Shown: positions 1 through 9,162 of the stretch, piece after piece | How the letters are laid out: each line of letters opens with the position of its first letter | Position numbering within the stretch: the first letter of the stretch is position 1 | Made by a program: the position numbers and the translations under genes | Notes under the pieces: model-generated | The model's input: only the letters and a program-made list of their open reading frames with translations | Told to the model about the DNA's origin: nothing | The model's database searches: none | Source of the DNA: a bacterium | GTDB taxonomy: Bacteria; UBP6; UBA1177 | Length of the DNA: 64,000 nucleotides | Assembly (NCBI GenBank): GCA_017963125.1 | Contig: JAGCUA010000076.1 | Span: forward strand, 27,194-91,193 | Direction: 5' to 3'

Positions 1-353
1 AAAAATTCAGAAAATCGGGCTTCATAATCGAAATTTTTGATGAAAGTTCCGCAACACTCAGGGCAACACCGGCTTTAGGCTTCGAAACGAATTGGGAAAA
101 AGTTATAAAGGAGATGCTCGGAGAACTTGCGGCTTACAGCGATTCGTTCGAAATGGAGAAATTCTTTCTCTCGCACTTGGCGCAGAAAGCGTGCAAATCC
201 TCGGTCAGAAGGAACGATGTCCTTGCCGATGAAGAGATAGATGTGCTGATCGAAGCCGTCAACAGAAGCGATTTCATTTCGTGTCCGCACGGCAGACCAT
301 TTTTCTTCGTGATGACTAAAAACGAATTCGAGAAAAAAGTGCAGAGACGATGA
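1..353 (+). CDS. mutL: DNA mismatch repair protein MutL, C-terminal fragment
   Basis: The 5' end lies outside the window; the reading frame enters at base 3 and ends with TGA at 351-353. The visible 116 or so residues match the MutL C-terminal dimerisation/endonuclease domain: the KACKSSVRRND helix corresponds to the family's AC(H/R)xAIRxxD region, and CPHGRP is the signature metal-site motif of endonuclease-type MutL. MutL couples MutS mismatch recognition to strand incision and excision. The stop overlaps the miaA start (ATGA), the classic mutL-miaA order of many bacteria. The upstream DQHA motif is off the window, so nuclease activity cannot be judged fully. Confidence 0.88.
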   Translation, partial: KFRKSGFIIEIFDESSATLRATPALGFETNWEKVIKEMLGELAAYSDSFEMEKFFLSHLAQKACKSSVRRNDVLADEEIDVLIEAVNRSDFISCPHGRPFFFVMTKNEFEKKVQRR

Positions 354-1252
354 CACTTATATTTATTCTGGGACCGACCGCATCAGGAAAGACTTCTCTT
401 TCAGTCGAACTGGCAAAAAAAATAAACGGAGAAATCGTCGGCGCGGATTCAGTCCAGATTTACAAAGATCTGGTGATCGGCTCGGCCGCTCCGGCTGAAG
501 ATGAAATGCAGGGGATCCCTCATCACCTCATCGGGATCCGTGATTTAAAAGACGAAATCAGCGCAGGGATCTACATTTCCTCAGCATTACCGATAATCGA
601 CAAAATAGAAAAATCGGGAAAAACTCCGATCGTTGTCGGCGGCACCAATTTTTATGTTGATGCTCTCATCAACGGGCTTTCGCCTGTCCCCGCGGCAGAT
701 GAAGAAACGATGCGCTTTTGGGAAGAAAAATTCGAACCTGTTTCTACCGAAGAACTTTTCTCGGAACTTCAAAAAACAGATCCTGAGTGGGCTGAAAACA
801 TATCTTCGCCAAACGACAGACAGAGGATAAAACGAGGGCTTTTCGTCGCAAAAACTACCGGGAAAACCCTCTCCGAATGGAACAGAATGACGAGGATCAA
901 CGCATATAAAGGCGATTTTCTCGCTTTAGGAATAGATATTCCGCGAGAACGACTTTACGAAAAAATAAATCTCCGCACAAAAATCATGCTCGGATCGGGA
1001 CTAGTCGAAGAGGTCCGCGCAATCAATGAAAAAGGGTTTGATTCCTCGAACTGTAAGGCATTGTGTTCTATCGGCTACATCGAGACAGAGCGCTACCTGA
1101 AAGGCGAAATCGCATCAATCGAAGAACTTCGGGAACTTATCGCGCAGAATACGAGACACTTGGCGAAAAGACAGCTCACATGGCTTAGGAACCGTGACTA
1201 TGTCGTGTGGAAAAATCCTGAAGAAATCCTGAAATCATCAACAGATCTGTAG
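350..1252 (+). CDS. miaA: tRNA dimethylallyltransferase MiaA
   Basis: Transfers a dimethylallyl group from DMAPP to N6 of A37 in tRNAs reading UNN codons. The 300-residue protein has the usual length. The N terminus carries the P-loop GPTASGKT (residues 8-15), followed by the DSVQIYKDL segment of the DMAPP site and the GGTNFYVDALI motif near residue 97. The ATG overlaps the mutL stop by 4 bases, so translation is probably coupled. Ends opposite a convergent gene with a 9-bp hairpin between them. Confidence 0.96.
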   Translation: MTLIFILGPTASGKTSLSVELAKKINGEIVGADSVQIYKDLVIGSAAPAEDEMQGIPHHLIGIRDLKDEISAGIYISSALPIIDKIEKSGKTPIVVGGTNFYVDALINGLSPVPAADEETMRFWEEKFEPVSTEELFSELQKTDPEWAENISSPNDRQRIKRGLFVAKTTGKTLSEWNRMTRINAYKGDFLALGIDIPRERLYEKINLRTKIMLGSGLVEEVRAINEKGFDSSNCKALCSIGYIETERYLKGEIASIEELRELIAQNTRHLAKRQLTWLRNRDYVVWKNPEEILKSSTDL

Positions 1253-1273
1253 AGACGTTTCCTGAAACGTCTC
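1252..1273. terminator. Hairpin between convergent genes
   Basis: GAGACGTTT and AAACGTCTC form a perfect 9-bp stem around CCTG directly after the miaA stop. There is no clear U-run on either strand, so it may be a weak bidirectional terminator or an mRNA 3'-end protecting hairpin. Confidence 0.4.
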
Positions 1274-1292
1274 CAGAAACATCTTTACGATA

Positions 1293-2597
1293 TTAGTATT
1301 TTCTGTCGAGTTCGTAGAATACCGAGAGGTAAAGAGCATTTGAAACCTGCCAGTCGCGAACGACAGCGAAGTCTTTCTTGACATTGAGTTCGTAGTTGAA
1401 AGCAACGTATTTATGAACGTTGAAGTCAAGTCTGAAGCGGGTTTCGAACTGAAGAGCATCGAGCCATTTGAATTCGTCTTCCGGATCAGCCTTGTAGTTG
1501 TCTTTCGTGTCGTCCGGCATATAGAACGGCATAACGACTTTCGCCATAAGGTCATAAGCAACAACTCTGTTTTTAAGGTAACCGTTAAGGGTAAGACCAG
1601 CTTCGCCGCCGACTTCATAAACATTGTTGAGTCCTTTGAAATCAAGTTCAGCTGTTGCGTCATCGTCAGCAAGAACGAGGGTGTCGCCCACGAAAACTTC
1701 TCTGGCTGCAAGACCGGCATAAACTTCAAGGTTTGCATCTTCTCTCTCGACCGGACGAACGAAAATACCGGTTCCTTCGGTAAGATAGAGAGGTTTGCCG
1801 GGTTCAGCAGTTTTGAATTTTCTTTTGCCTTTCGCATTTCTTGAGTTGTCACCTTTTACAAGGTAATCGGTGTCTTCGTTCTGGTAGTCATAGCCCGGAA
1901 GGAAGTGGGTCTCAAGGCCGGCTTTCAAGTAGTAACCTGCGATCTTGTGGAACATAAGGTTGTAACGGAAGTCGAACTTAAAGAGGTCATTAGCAATTAC
2001 CCAGCCGTCGAATGCGGGAGTGTAGCTTACGCCTTCTTTAAGGTTGAGGTCGGTAAGGACTTCGTGCATGCCCTCTTTATACTTGTAGTTGAAGACAATG
2101 TTTGCATCCGTCTGGAAATAGTGACCGTCAGCTTTTCCTGCAACGTGAAGGTTGTGCATGTAACTTGCAGAAAGCTGGGGCTTGAAGTAGATGAAGTGGT
2201 GAGGATCTGCGACCGGAGCTTCTTCAGCCGGTGCGTCACATTTCGGGCAGTTGCAGTTGTCAGCCGGTGCTTCTGCAGTTGCGTCAGCAGCAGGAGCTTC
2301 TTCTTTAGCTTCTTCCGCCGGAGCCTGTTCAGCCGGAGCCTCTTCTTTAGGAGCTTCTTCTTTAGGAGCTTCTTCTTTAGCAGGTTCTTCTTTTGCAGGT
2401 TCTTCTGCGGGAGCTTCTTCTTTAGCAGGTTCTTCTGCCGGAGCAGCCTGTTCAGCAGGAGCAGCCTGTTCAGCCGGTGCAGCCTGTTCAGCCGCGGGCT
2501 GGTTTTCGTCAGCAGCGGGAGCTTCTGCCGGAGCTTCCTGAGCTGTCAACGAAGCGAAAATAAAAACGATTGAAAGCAAAAACATAAAACGTTTCAT
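1293..2597 (-). CDS. Outer-membrane beta-barrel-like protein with Ala/Glu/Pro-rich N-terminal linker
   Basis: Signal peptide about residues 1-19 (cut near LTAQ), then about 90 residues of low-complexity APAEE/AKEEAP repeats, a CNCPKC cysteine cluster (C115, C117, C120), then about 300 residues of alternating aromatic/polar strands (FIYFKPQLSASY, AYDLMAKVVMPFY, YLSVFYELDRKY) ending in a C-terminal tyrosine. This architecture fits an integral outer-membrane barrel with a periplasmic or peptidoglycan-spanning linker; the AEP-rich linker recalls OmpA/TonB-type spacers. Start supported by AGGAGG 5 bases upstream and a consensus promoter. No specific family recognised; substrate unknown. Confidence 0.75.
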   Translation of the reverse strand: MKRFMFLLSIVFIFASLTAQEAPAEAPAADENQPAAEQAAPAEQAAPAEQAAPAEEPAKEEAPAEEPAKEEPAKEEAPKEEAPKEEAPAEQAPAEEAKEEAPAADATAEAPADNCNCPKCDAPAEEAPVADPHHFIYFKPQLSASYMHNLHVAGKADGHYFQTDANIVFNYKYKEGMHEVLTDLNLKEGVSYTPAFDGWVIANDLFKFDFRYNLMFHKIAGYYLKAGLETHFLPGYDYQNEDTDYLVKGDNSRNAKGKRKFKTAEPGKPLYLTEGTGIFVRPVEREDANLEVYAGLAAREVFVGDTLVLADDDATAELDFKGLNNVYEVGGEAGLTLNGYLKNRVVAYDLMAKVVMPFYMPDDTKDNYKADPEDEFKWLDALQFETRFRLDFNVHKYVAFNYELNVKKDFAVVRDWQVSNALYLSVFYELDRKY

Positions 2598-2636
2598 CTT
2601 TTCCTCCTAAAAGAAAACAAAAAAATAACGGGCGGG

Positions 2637-2664
2637 ATTATAGACAAAAAAAGTATTTTTGCAA
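2637..2664 (-). promoter_or_regulatory. Sigma70-type promoter for the beta-barrel gene
   Basis: On the minus strand TTGCAA (2664-2659) and TATAAT (2642-2637) are separated by 16 bp, about 40 bases upstream of the start codon. Confidence 0.7.
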
Positions 2665-2744
2665 ATTTTTTACTCAAATTTTCATTAAGTTTGCAGATTT
2701 TTTATGAAATTATACTTAATTTTACATAATTAAGTTCGACGATG

Positions 2745-2822
2745 CTATATCAAACCGCATCCGATCAGAACAAGAGTGGATACAAACGAGAGAACCGCCG
2801 CTAAAAGCATTCTGATATCCAT
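2745..2822 (-). CDS. 25-residue small membrane peptide or mini-lipoprotein
   Basis: ATG at 2822-2820 is preceded by GGAGG (2829-2833) with 6-base spacing and opens a 25-codon frame ending in TAG at 2747-2745. The peptide begins MDIRMLLAAVLSF and continues as one hydrophobic helix that ends in LIGCGLI, which also resembles a lipobox (V-L-I-G-C). An 8-bp AT-rich hairpin (2714-2735) follows the stop. A hairpin plus U-run precedes the ribosome site, so expression may depend on readthrough from the M16 operon. It is too short to match to a known family by eye; the strong ribosome binding site is the main evidence. Confidence 0.55.
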   Translation of the reverse strand: MDIRMLLAAVLSFVSTLVLIGCGLI

Positions 2823-2838
2823 GACTTGCCTCCTTAAT

Positions 2839-2869
2839 AAAAAAAACAAACAGGCTGACGTGCGCCAGC
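2839..2869 (-). terminator. Terminator-like hairpin downstream of the M16 peptidase gene
   Basis: On the minus strand GCTGGC/GTCAGC (6 pairs, one G-T) encloses a 4-base loop, followed after 7 bases by a run of eight T. It lies about 100 bases after the M16 stop and just before the ribosome site of the 25-residue peptide. Confidence 0.5.
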
Positions 2870-2969
2870 TTCTTTTATTTAGTTCCTTAACGGGACGATT
2901 TTTCTGATAAAAATTTCAAAAAAATAAAAAAAATCACTTAACCGACTGATTTTACGAGAGATTTATTGT

Positions 2970-5405
2970 TTAAACCGCTCCACTCAGGATCCATGTTCCT
3001 TTTTTGAGCCATTTTTCGGCGGCTGCACGGATCATTTCGGGAGTGATGGAGTTTATGATTTCGAGCTGCTTCAGATAGGTTCCGGCTTTCAGACTGAGGA
3101 CTTCTTCGATCACGATGTTGCTTGAGTGGAAGCTGCTGCTCTGTACAGCCTTTGCAAACGATGTCGCCAGCGTGTTTTTGGTTTCGTTGAGCCGTTCTTC
3201 GAGAAGCTTTCCGTTTCTGATGTCGTCGATCGCCTTTTCAAAAACCTGCTGCACAGCCTGGATTTTTTCGGGACTCGTTATCGCGATGAAATTCGCGGCT
3301 CCGCCGACCGGCGTATTGCTTATCAAAAACGAAAATGTGTAGACAAGGCCGCTTTTTTCCCTGAGTTCAGTAAAAAGAGGCGATCTTTCGCCGTTCATGT
3401 AGCATTCAAGAAGACGCATCGTGTCGAAATCCTTGTCGTAGTGCGAAGGACCTCTGAAAATCTTTGAAATATAGGCCTGATCCCTGCCTTTAACCGGAAT
3501 TTTTATCGTTTCTCCGCTCAAAGGTTTGAGCTTTGCCGGCACAGTTTCAAGCGGACTTTTGCCTTCTTTGAAGCATGAAAGGAGTTTTTCCGCAGTTTTT
3601 GTTTCGGCTGCCCCTGCTATTGCCATGACGAAGTCGTTTTTGTTGAGGAAAATCTCTCTGATTTTTCTCGCATCATTGATCGTCATCTTTGAAACCGACT
3701 CGACTGTACCGTCAGAAATGTATTCCCACGGAGTGCCGCCGAAAAGCTCTCTGTTTGCCGCGGCACGGATAAAATATTCGGGATATTCCTGCATCATCGA
3801 GAGGTTCGAAAGGACGCTCAGTTTCTCTTTTTCGAAGTCTTCTTCCTTGATTTTGTTGTCGAAGAAGCGTTTTACGATATCGACCGCTTCGTCAGCGAAA
3901 CTGTCGCGCGCCGTAAATTCAAGTCCTGCGTACGAATTGCTGTTAACCGGCTTTATCCTGATTCCGAATTTGTCGAGATAGCTGTTTGTCTCATCGAAAG
4001 TCATTCCGTCTGCCGAAGCGAAAATCGACGACACCGCCAATTTGAACGAGCCTGGAAATCCTTTGAGGTTCATCTGTGCGCCGCCGCGTTTGAGTATGCA
4101 GCCGCTTACAAAAGGAGATCCGTCGAGTTTTTTGACGAAGCATTTGAGTTTTCCGCTTTTAATAGCGGCGTGATCTTTGTTTCTATCAACGCTTTTCGCA
4201 GCCGGAAATTCAAAAGAATCTATGTCGAAAGTGCACTTCGGCGACTTGGAAAAACCGATGAAAACTTTGTCAAAACCCAAGTATTCTCTCTTGAATCTGT
4301 TGAGATCGTCTGCCGTGAGGTGAACAAATTCGTAAAAATAATCGCGGTCGAGTTTTTCGGCGTCTTTGTAGAGGAGAAAACTTTTCTGCATTATCGCCGG
4401 AGTGTTTCCCAAACCTTCGGAATTGAAAAATTCCTTGCTTAAAAGAACTTCACGCGCCTTTGCGACCTGGCTCTGCGTAAATTCAAGAGAATCCCACACT
4501 TTCGCCCACTTTTCGATCCGCTTTTTCACATTTGATGCCGGCATCGCGCAGAGCTGAACATAAGTCGAGCCGAAAACGCCGGTTTCCGTTCCTTCGGTGT
4601 ATGTGTCGAACGTGTTATGCTCGTAAACAAGCTCGTTATAAAGAACTCCGCTGTCCATGCTGTAAGTTATCGCGCTGATAAGATTCATCATCGCTTCGAT
4701 CCTGCCTGTGTGAGGCGGCAGATCCCAGCCGGCAGCAAAGTAACATTTGTTCTGCCTGTTAGTTATTTCAAAGCGCCTTGTCCCTTTCCACGGAGTGAGT
4801 TTTCCTTTTTTCCAGTCGGGGCTGACATCAAGTTCCATCGAAGGAGTTTTGTCATAACCGCCTGCAATGACCAGGTAAGGCGAATTGAAAACGCGGTTTT
4901 TCCAGAAATCTGCAACTGCTTTTTTTTCAGCTTTACCGACAGTAAAGTTTTCGCCTAAAATCTTCTGCCCGTAAGTGTGTTTCGTATAGATATTGTGCAT
5001 CAGCGTTTCGTGCAGATTATCGGCGGGATTGTCGTCGTACATCGCCATTTCTTCAAGAACGACTCTTCTTTCTTCGGTGAAATCGGCGTCATCGATCGTC
5101 ATGAAAGAGGTGTTGAAAATTTTCTCCAAAAACGCGATGACTTCAGCCACATAGCGGCTCTGCACCATGATTTCGAAGGCAATCACATCGTGCGAAGTGT
5201 AGGCGTTGCTGCTTCCGCCCAAAGCCGAAACGAATTCAAAAATAGAAACACCGTCAACTTTGAGCTTGAACGCAAGATGCTCGCAGAAATGGGCAAAACC
5301 GAGCGTTTTATCGTCTTCGAGCGAGCTTCCACCCGGGAAACAGAGAGTGATTTCAGCGTATGAAAAATCTTTTTTATACTCAATTACAGGAATTTTTTGA
5401 ATCAT
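2970..5405 (-). CDS. Fused double-domain M16 zinc metallopeptidase
   Basis: 811 residues with the inverted zinc motif HFCEH (residues 39-43) and the third ligand in VVLEEM (E118/E119), 76 residues on, as in pitrilysin and mitochondrial processing peptidase. The second half (from about residue 420) is an inactive M16-like copy containing the R/Y-type region RGPSHYDKD and ELREKSGLVYTF. So an active and an inactive half are fused; many bacteria encode them as separate genes. No signal peptide, so probably cytoplasmic, degrading peptides. It is the last large gene of an operon with lolA, two lipoproteins and a PlsC-like protein; AAGGGG upstream supports the start. Confidence 0.9.
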   Translation of the reverse strand: MIQKIPVIEYKKDFSYAEITLCFPGGSSLEDDKTLGFAHFCEHLAFKLKVDGVSIFEFVSALGGSSNAYTSHDVIAFEIMVQSRYVAEVIAFLEKIFNTSFMTIDDADFTEERRVVLEEMAMYDDNPADNLHETLMHNIYTKHTYGQKILGENFTVGKAEKKAVADFWKNRVFNSPYLVIAGGYDKTPSMELDVSPDWKKGKLTPWKGTRRFEITNRQNKCYFAAGWDLPPHTGRIEAMMNLISAITYSMDSGVLYNELVYEHNTFDTYTEGTETGVFGSTYVQLCAMPASNVKKRIEKWAKVWDSLEFTQSQVAKAREVLLSKEFFNSEGLGNTPAIMQKSFLLYKDAEKLDRDYFYEFVHLTADDLNRFKREYLGFDKVFIGFSKSPKCTFDIDSFEFPAAKSVDRNKDHAAIKSGKLKCFVKKLDGSPFVSGCILKRGGAQMNLKGFPGSFKLAVSSIFASADGMTFDETNSYLDKFGIRIKPVNSNSYAGLEFTARDSFADEAVDIVKRFFDNKIKEEDFEKEKLSVLSNLSMMQEYPEYFIRAAANRELFGGTPWEYISDGTVESVSKMTINDARKIREIFLNKNDFVMAIAGAAETKTAEKLLSCFKEGKSPLETVPAKLKPLSGETIKIPVKGRDQAYISKIFRGPSHYDKDFDTMRLLECYMNGERSPLFTELREKSGLVYTFSFLISNTPVGGAANFIAITSPEKIQAVQQVFEKAIDDIRNGKLLEERLNETKNTLATSFAKAVQSSSFHSSNIVIEEVLSLKAGTYLKQLEIINSITPEMIRAAAEKWLKKGTWILSGAV

Positions 5406-5442
5406 AGTAAACCCCTTGAAATATTTGGTGATTTTTTATTTT

Positions 5443-6120
5443 TTAGAAATCCGTTACTTCGAATCCGGCAGGGATATTGGCTTTGAAATCCTTTTTGTCG
5501 AGAGCAGGATTGCGTTTGATGTCGCTGAAAGTGAACTGGGTCATGTTTTTCATCAGGTCGATGATGATGACGCTGTCGATCTCGTTGTTTATCGCGGTTA
5601 TGAAAATGTATTTTACCTGCTGGTTCGGCGTTTTCGGGGTGAGTTTGAGCATTTTCGAGCCGTCTTTTATGACCATTCCGGTCTTTTTAGCCTTTTCGAT
5701 CGTGCCGGTCGAATCGCCGATTGTGAACTTCTTGCTGACTTCGTCGAGACCTTTGAGGAAAGCGAGGTATTCAGCCGCTTCGTTCGACGATTTTTTGACC
5801 ATGACATTCTTTTTCTCGAAGTTGATGATCGAGGTTTTTTCTGAATCGACTATGATCTGTTCGACCATTTTTCCGCCCATGAGAGCGTCCATTTTGATGT
5901 CACTCGGAGCGATGAACATTACCGTTCCGTTGTCGTGACTCTTTTTTCCTGTCGCGTTCTGTGTCGTGACGCGGTCAAATTTTGCGGAAAAACTTTTGAG
6001 ATTGTTATACTGTCCTAAAATCGCGGCCGCTATGCTTTCGCCGTCATTTTTCGGCGCCTCTGCTGCCAAAAGCGGTGAAACAGTAAAAAGCAAAACAAAG
6101 AAAATTCTTATAAATTTCAT
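5443..6120 (-). CDS. lolA: LolA-like periplasmic lipoprotein carrier
   Basis: Start moved to ATG at 6120-6118 because GGAGG sits 5 bases upstream and the protein then begins MKFIRIFFVLLF, a clean signal peptide cut after LLAAE; the longer frame would start inside the upstream gene. The 225-residue product has the LolA layout: SFSAKFDRVT, repeated amphipathic strands (GTVMFIAPSDIKMD, IIVDSEKTSIINF) and a FKANIPAGFEVTDF end. LolA ferries lipoproteins from LolCDE to the outer membrane. This fits the lipoprotein load of the window; two lipoprotein genes lie directly upstream. Confidence 0.75.
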   Translation of the reverse strand: MKFIRIFFVLLFTVSPLLAAEAPKNDGESIAAAILGQYNNLKSFSAKFDRVTTQNATGKKSHDNGTVMFIAPSDIKMDALMGGKMVEQIIVDSEKTSIINFEKKNVMVKKSSNEAAEYLAFLKGLDEVSKKFTIGDSTGTIEKAKKTGMVIKDGSKMLKLTPKTPNQQVKYIFITAINNEIDSVIIIDLMKNMTQFTFSDIKRNPALDKKDFKANIPAGFEVTDF

Positions 6121-6130
6121 ATCGTCCTCC

Positions 6131-7783
6131 TTATTTGTAGACTTTTTCAACTTCGTCCTTGAGCATATTATATTCGACGAATCTCCGCGTCAGAGCTGAG
6201 AATCCGAAGAATCTCATCGGCGCAGGACTTTCGATTTCCGTCATTATGTCGGCAGAAGCGAAACCTACGAAAGGAACTCCCTGACCGATCGTTATGTAAA
6301 AAGAAGTTTCGGGCTCCGTCTCAAAACTGTCGTCTGTGCGGCGAATAGCCACCGAAACATAATCATCCTCGAAGGAAAAAGAATCTTCAGAATCGCCGCT
6401 TCCCAGTTCAGTCGCGTTTCCTGCAAGGATCGTTTTACCGAATGTCTCCCGTGTCACAGTGTAAGTCCCTTTCGTAAATGTATCATCAAAAACGCCTTCG
6501 TAGACGAATCTGTATATCATCGGCGAAGTGAGTCCGCGTGCAACTTCGATTTTATCGATAAACGGCGCGTTGTCGTAAGTCGTAGCACTGTTTTTCGGGA
6601 AAGATGTGTAGCTTGTCGCGAGATACGGCCGCATTTCAAGCTCGTAAGTCGAAGATGCAGTTGAATCGAAAGGCTCGACCATCCAGCTTGAAGAAGCAAA
6701 ATCGTATGCCCTGATATATCCGTTTTTCATGCCGATCCATACTATATCGCCGCTTTCGGCTTCAACAGTTTCCCACGAAGATGAAATAGTTGTATTTTCC
6801 TCCGAAAGAGCTTCTTTTTCTTCATCGCTGAGATCTTTTTTGAAGACCTGGACCTTTTCCGAAAGCGACTCTCCCTCGAATTTTCTGTATTTGTAGCCTG
6901 AACCGTACGGAAAAATATTTACAGCAGAAATATCAAAGCCGGCCGGCGTTGCCAGAGTGTTCAAAGAATTGAGATCGGCATCGAATATTTCGAGTTTGTT
7001 GTCTTTGAAAAACGCGAGTTTACCGCCGTAAAGACGGACCATCCGCCCTTCAATGTAATCGTCGAGAACAACTGCTTCCTCAGTTTCCAGCCCCTTGTCC
7101 GTTTTATAAACCGTTCCCGTCAGATCGTCGAAAAGGTAGATTTTAGTGCCGATAACGGCAATTTCGGCGACCGGAAAATCGATCTCTTTCCAGCGCCCGA
7201 CACCTTCGACGTCAACAAAACCGATGTAGTAGGCTGCAAAATCGGAACCCGAGAAGAAAAAACCTTCGTTGTTGTAGTTCTTCACGATTTCAGGATAAAA
7301 ATCGAGGAGGAAACTGCGGTTGAAATCCTTGTCGTGCTCGATCTCGTTGTCGAACTTTCTGAGAACGATCCTTCCTTTGTGAGCGGGCAGACGCATCTCC
7401 TCTTTTTTCTTGTCCTTCCAGTGTTCGGAAACGACCTGACCGGTGGATGCGACTGCAACGACAGCCTCTCCGTCTGATATTATTTTATCGATCGAAACGC
7501 CAGTTCCGCCGACATAGACACCGCGTTTTTTATCGCGCTTGTCCTTTAAACTTTTGTCGATTTTCTGCTCGCAGCCGCTGATCTTCTTTATCCTTGCACC
7601 GTATTTAGCCGTGTTGTCGACGACGAAAGCCATGTACGAGGTCCTGCCGCTTTTGCAGAGCGTTCCGCTGACCGTCGTATATGCCGCAGGACTGTCGAAA
7701 ACATAGTTCGGACCGCCGTCGCTGCACGATGCCGCCAAAAAAAGAACTGCGGAAACAATGAATAAAATATGCAAGGATCTCAT
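6131..7783 (-). CDS. Lipoprotein of unknown function, probable beta-propeller
   Basis: 550 residues. Signal peptide with lipobox LAASC (Cys at about 20), +2 residue Ser, suggesting outer-membrane retention. The mature part has repeated short beta motifs (VEVRLYGGKLAFFKDNKLEIFDADLN-like units) reminiscent of an irregular beta-propeller. The start overlaps the upstream lipoprotein stop (ATGA), and its stop lies 10 bases before the lolA start, so the three are co-transcribed. No family assigned. Confidence 0.65.
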   Translation of the reverse strand: MRSLHILFIVSAVLFLAASCSDGGPNYVFDSPAAYTTVSGTLCKSGRTSYMAFVVDNTAKYGARIKKISGCEQKIDKSLKDKRDKKRGVYVGGTGVSIDKIISDGEAVVAVASTGQVVSEHWKDKKKEEMRLPAHKGRIVLRKFDNEIEHDKDFNRSFLLDFYPEIVKNYNNEGFFFSGSDFAAYYIGFVDVEGVGRWKEIDFPVAEIAVIGTKIYLFDDLTGTVYKTDKGLETEEAVVLDDYIEGRMVRLYGGKLAFFKDNKLEIFDADLNSLNTLATPAGFDISAVNIFPYGSGYKYRKFEGESLSEKVQVFKKDLSDEEKEALSEENTTISSSWETVEAESGDIVWIGMKNGYIRAYDFASSSWMVEPFDSTASSTYELEMRPYLATSYTSFPKNSATTYDNAPFIDKIEVARGLTSPMIYRFVYEGVFDDTFTKGTYTVTRETFGKTILAGNATELGSGDSEDSFSFEDDYVSVAIRRTDDSFETEPETSFYITIGQGVPFVGFASADIMTEIESPAPMRFFGFSALTRRFVEYNMLKDEVEKVYK

Positions 7784-9153
7784 TCAAGAACTCCGATTTT
7801 TTTGATGACTTCCTCAGCCATAAGATCTATCGAATAGAGATAAGCCCTGTCGTCCTGGAAACAGGAAACAAAAAGGTAACCCGTCGTATTTCCGGTACTT
7901 TTTGCGTAAAGCTGATATGGATGGCACTCTTTTTTGTCGTCTTTATAAGAGATTTCGTCGCGGACCGAGTTTCTCGCCGAATCGACGATGATAACCTTTT
8001 CGTCGGTCGGAGCCGCAACAAAAATCAAGTCTCCGATCCTCTGAGAATTTTTGCTTTCATCAGCTTCGGCGGCATCACTGTCGCCAGTCGATTCATCGTC
8101 GGCTGCTCTGGTTTCGACCTGATTTTCGGAGACATCGCTATCATCGATTTCATCGTCATCAAGCTCGTCGTCGTCATTTTCTTCCGCAGCATCGCTGTCG
8201 TCAGCCGTCTCGTCATCGCTTCCGGCCGCTTCGGAACTATACGGCAGTACCGCCATTTCGCCCAGATTGCCACTGACTGTCAGTGTTTTCACGATTTTAA
8301 GCTCCTTGTCCTCGATCTTAAAAGTCACGATCTGCGGCGCAGTGTCTTCATCGTATGCGTATTCGTAGGTGTCTTCGTTGTAAGTGTTCTGGAAAACGGC
8401 GTAAAAGACCTCACCGTCGCCGGACTGTTTTATCGAGCGGACGTCAAAACCTTTAGTAGGAAGATCTATCGGAAGCTGAAGCACCGAAACATTGAACTCT
8501 TCAAGAGTCTCTCTCGCCTCAATGAGCGAAATATTGCCGGAACTCCTGTGTGAAGCAAGAAAATAACCTGAATTTTTGTCGTAAAGTATTTCAGTGACGC
8601 CGTATTTGAGTTTCGAAGTCTTTATCACTTTCCAATCTTCAGTGTCGATGATCGAAAGTTCGCCGTTCAGAATGTGAGTGACTAAAAGTTTCGACTCGTC
8701 TTCGTTAAGAATGAGCGCATAAGGCTCTTTTTTCGTTTTCAGGATGTCGGGGTAATCACCTTTCGTCCCTTCGTCGTATTGAAGCCTGTAAGAGCCCGAT
8801 TTTCCCGCAACTTTTGCTCTGACAACGCCGTGTTTGTCGCGTGTGGTGACAAAAATGTCCTTTTCGTCGGCAGAGACTGTCATTTTGCCGGCAATCGACG
8901 GAACTAAAAGCGAATTTTTGAAGAGAAGGTCGCCGGAATCATCGATTTCCATAAGAACCATCTCACCGAAATCGTATTTGCGGTTCATGTTGCTGCTGAG
9001 GTAAATAAAACTCTTTCCGTCATCGAAAAAGTAGAAATCCGTTATGCGGTTTACGACTCCGTCTGGCGGATAAATGTATTTCGTGTCTGAATCACATGAC
9101 ATGAAACACAGCACAAAAACCGCAGGAAGGAGGAAGCGAAAAATTTTCGACAT
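7780..9153 (-). CDS. Beta-propeller lipoprotein with Asp/Glu-rich insert
   Basis: 457 residues; lipobox CFMSC with Asp at +3. Repeated blade-like segments (MTVSADEKDIFVTTRD, YALILNEDESKLLVTHILNGELSIID, YFLASHRSSGNISLIE) resemble YVTN/YncE-type propellers. Between about residues 310 and 370 is an acidic low-complexity stretch (DDELDDDEIDDSD) inserted before the last blades. GGAG precedes the ATG. Sits 9 bases after the PlsC-like gene. Function unknown; probably surface or periplasmic binding. Confidence 0.65.
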   Translation of the reverse strand: MSKIFRFLLPAVFVLCFMSCDSDTKYIYPPDGVVNRITDFYFFDDGKSFIYLSSNMNRKYDFGEMVLMEIDDSGDLLFKNSLLVPSIAGKMTVSADEKDIFVTTRDKHGVVRAKVAGKSGSYRLQYDEGTKGDYPDILKTKKEPYALILNEDESKLLVTHILNGELSIIDTEDWKVIKTSKLKYGVTEILYDKNSGYFLASHRSSGNISLIEARETLEEFNVSVLQLPIDLPTKGFDVRSIKQSGDGEVFYAVFQNTYNEDTYEYAYDEDTAPQIVTFKIEDKELKIVKTLTVSGNLGEMAVLPYSSEAAGSDDETADDSDAAEENDDDELDDDEIDDSDVSENQVETRAADDESTGDSDAAEADESKNSQRIGDLIFVAAPTDEKVIIVDSARNSVRDEISYKDDKKECHPYQLYAKSTGNTTGYLFVSCFQDDRAYLYSIDLMAEEVIKKIGVLE

Positions 9154-9162
9154 AAAAATCTC

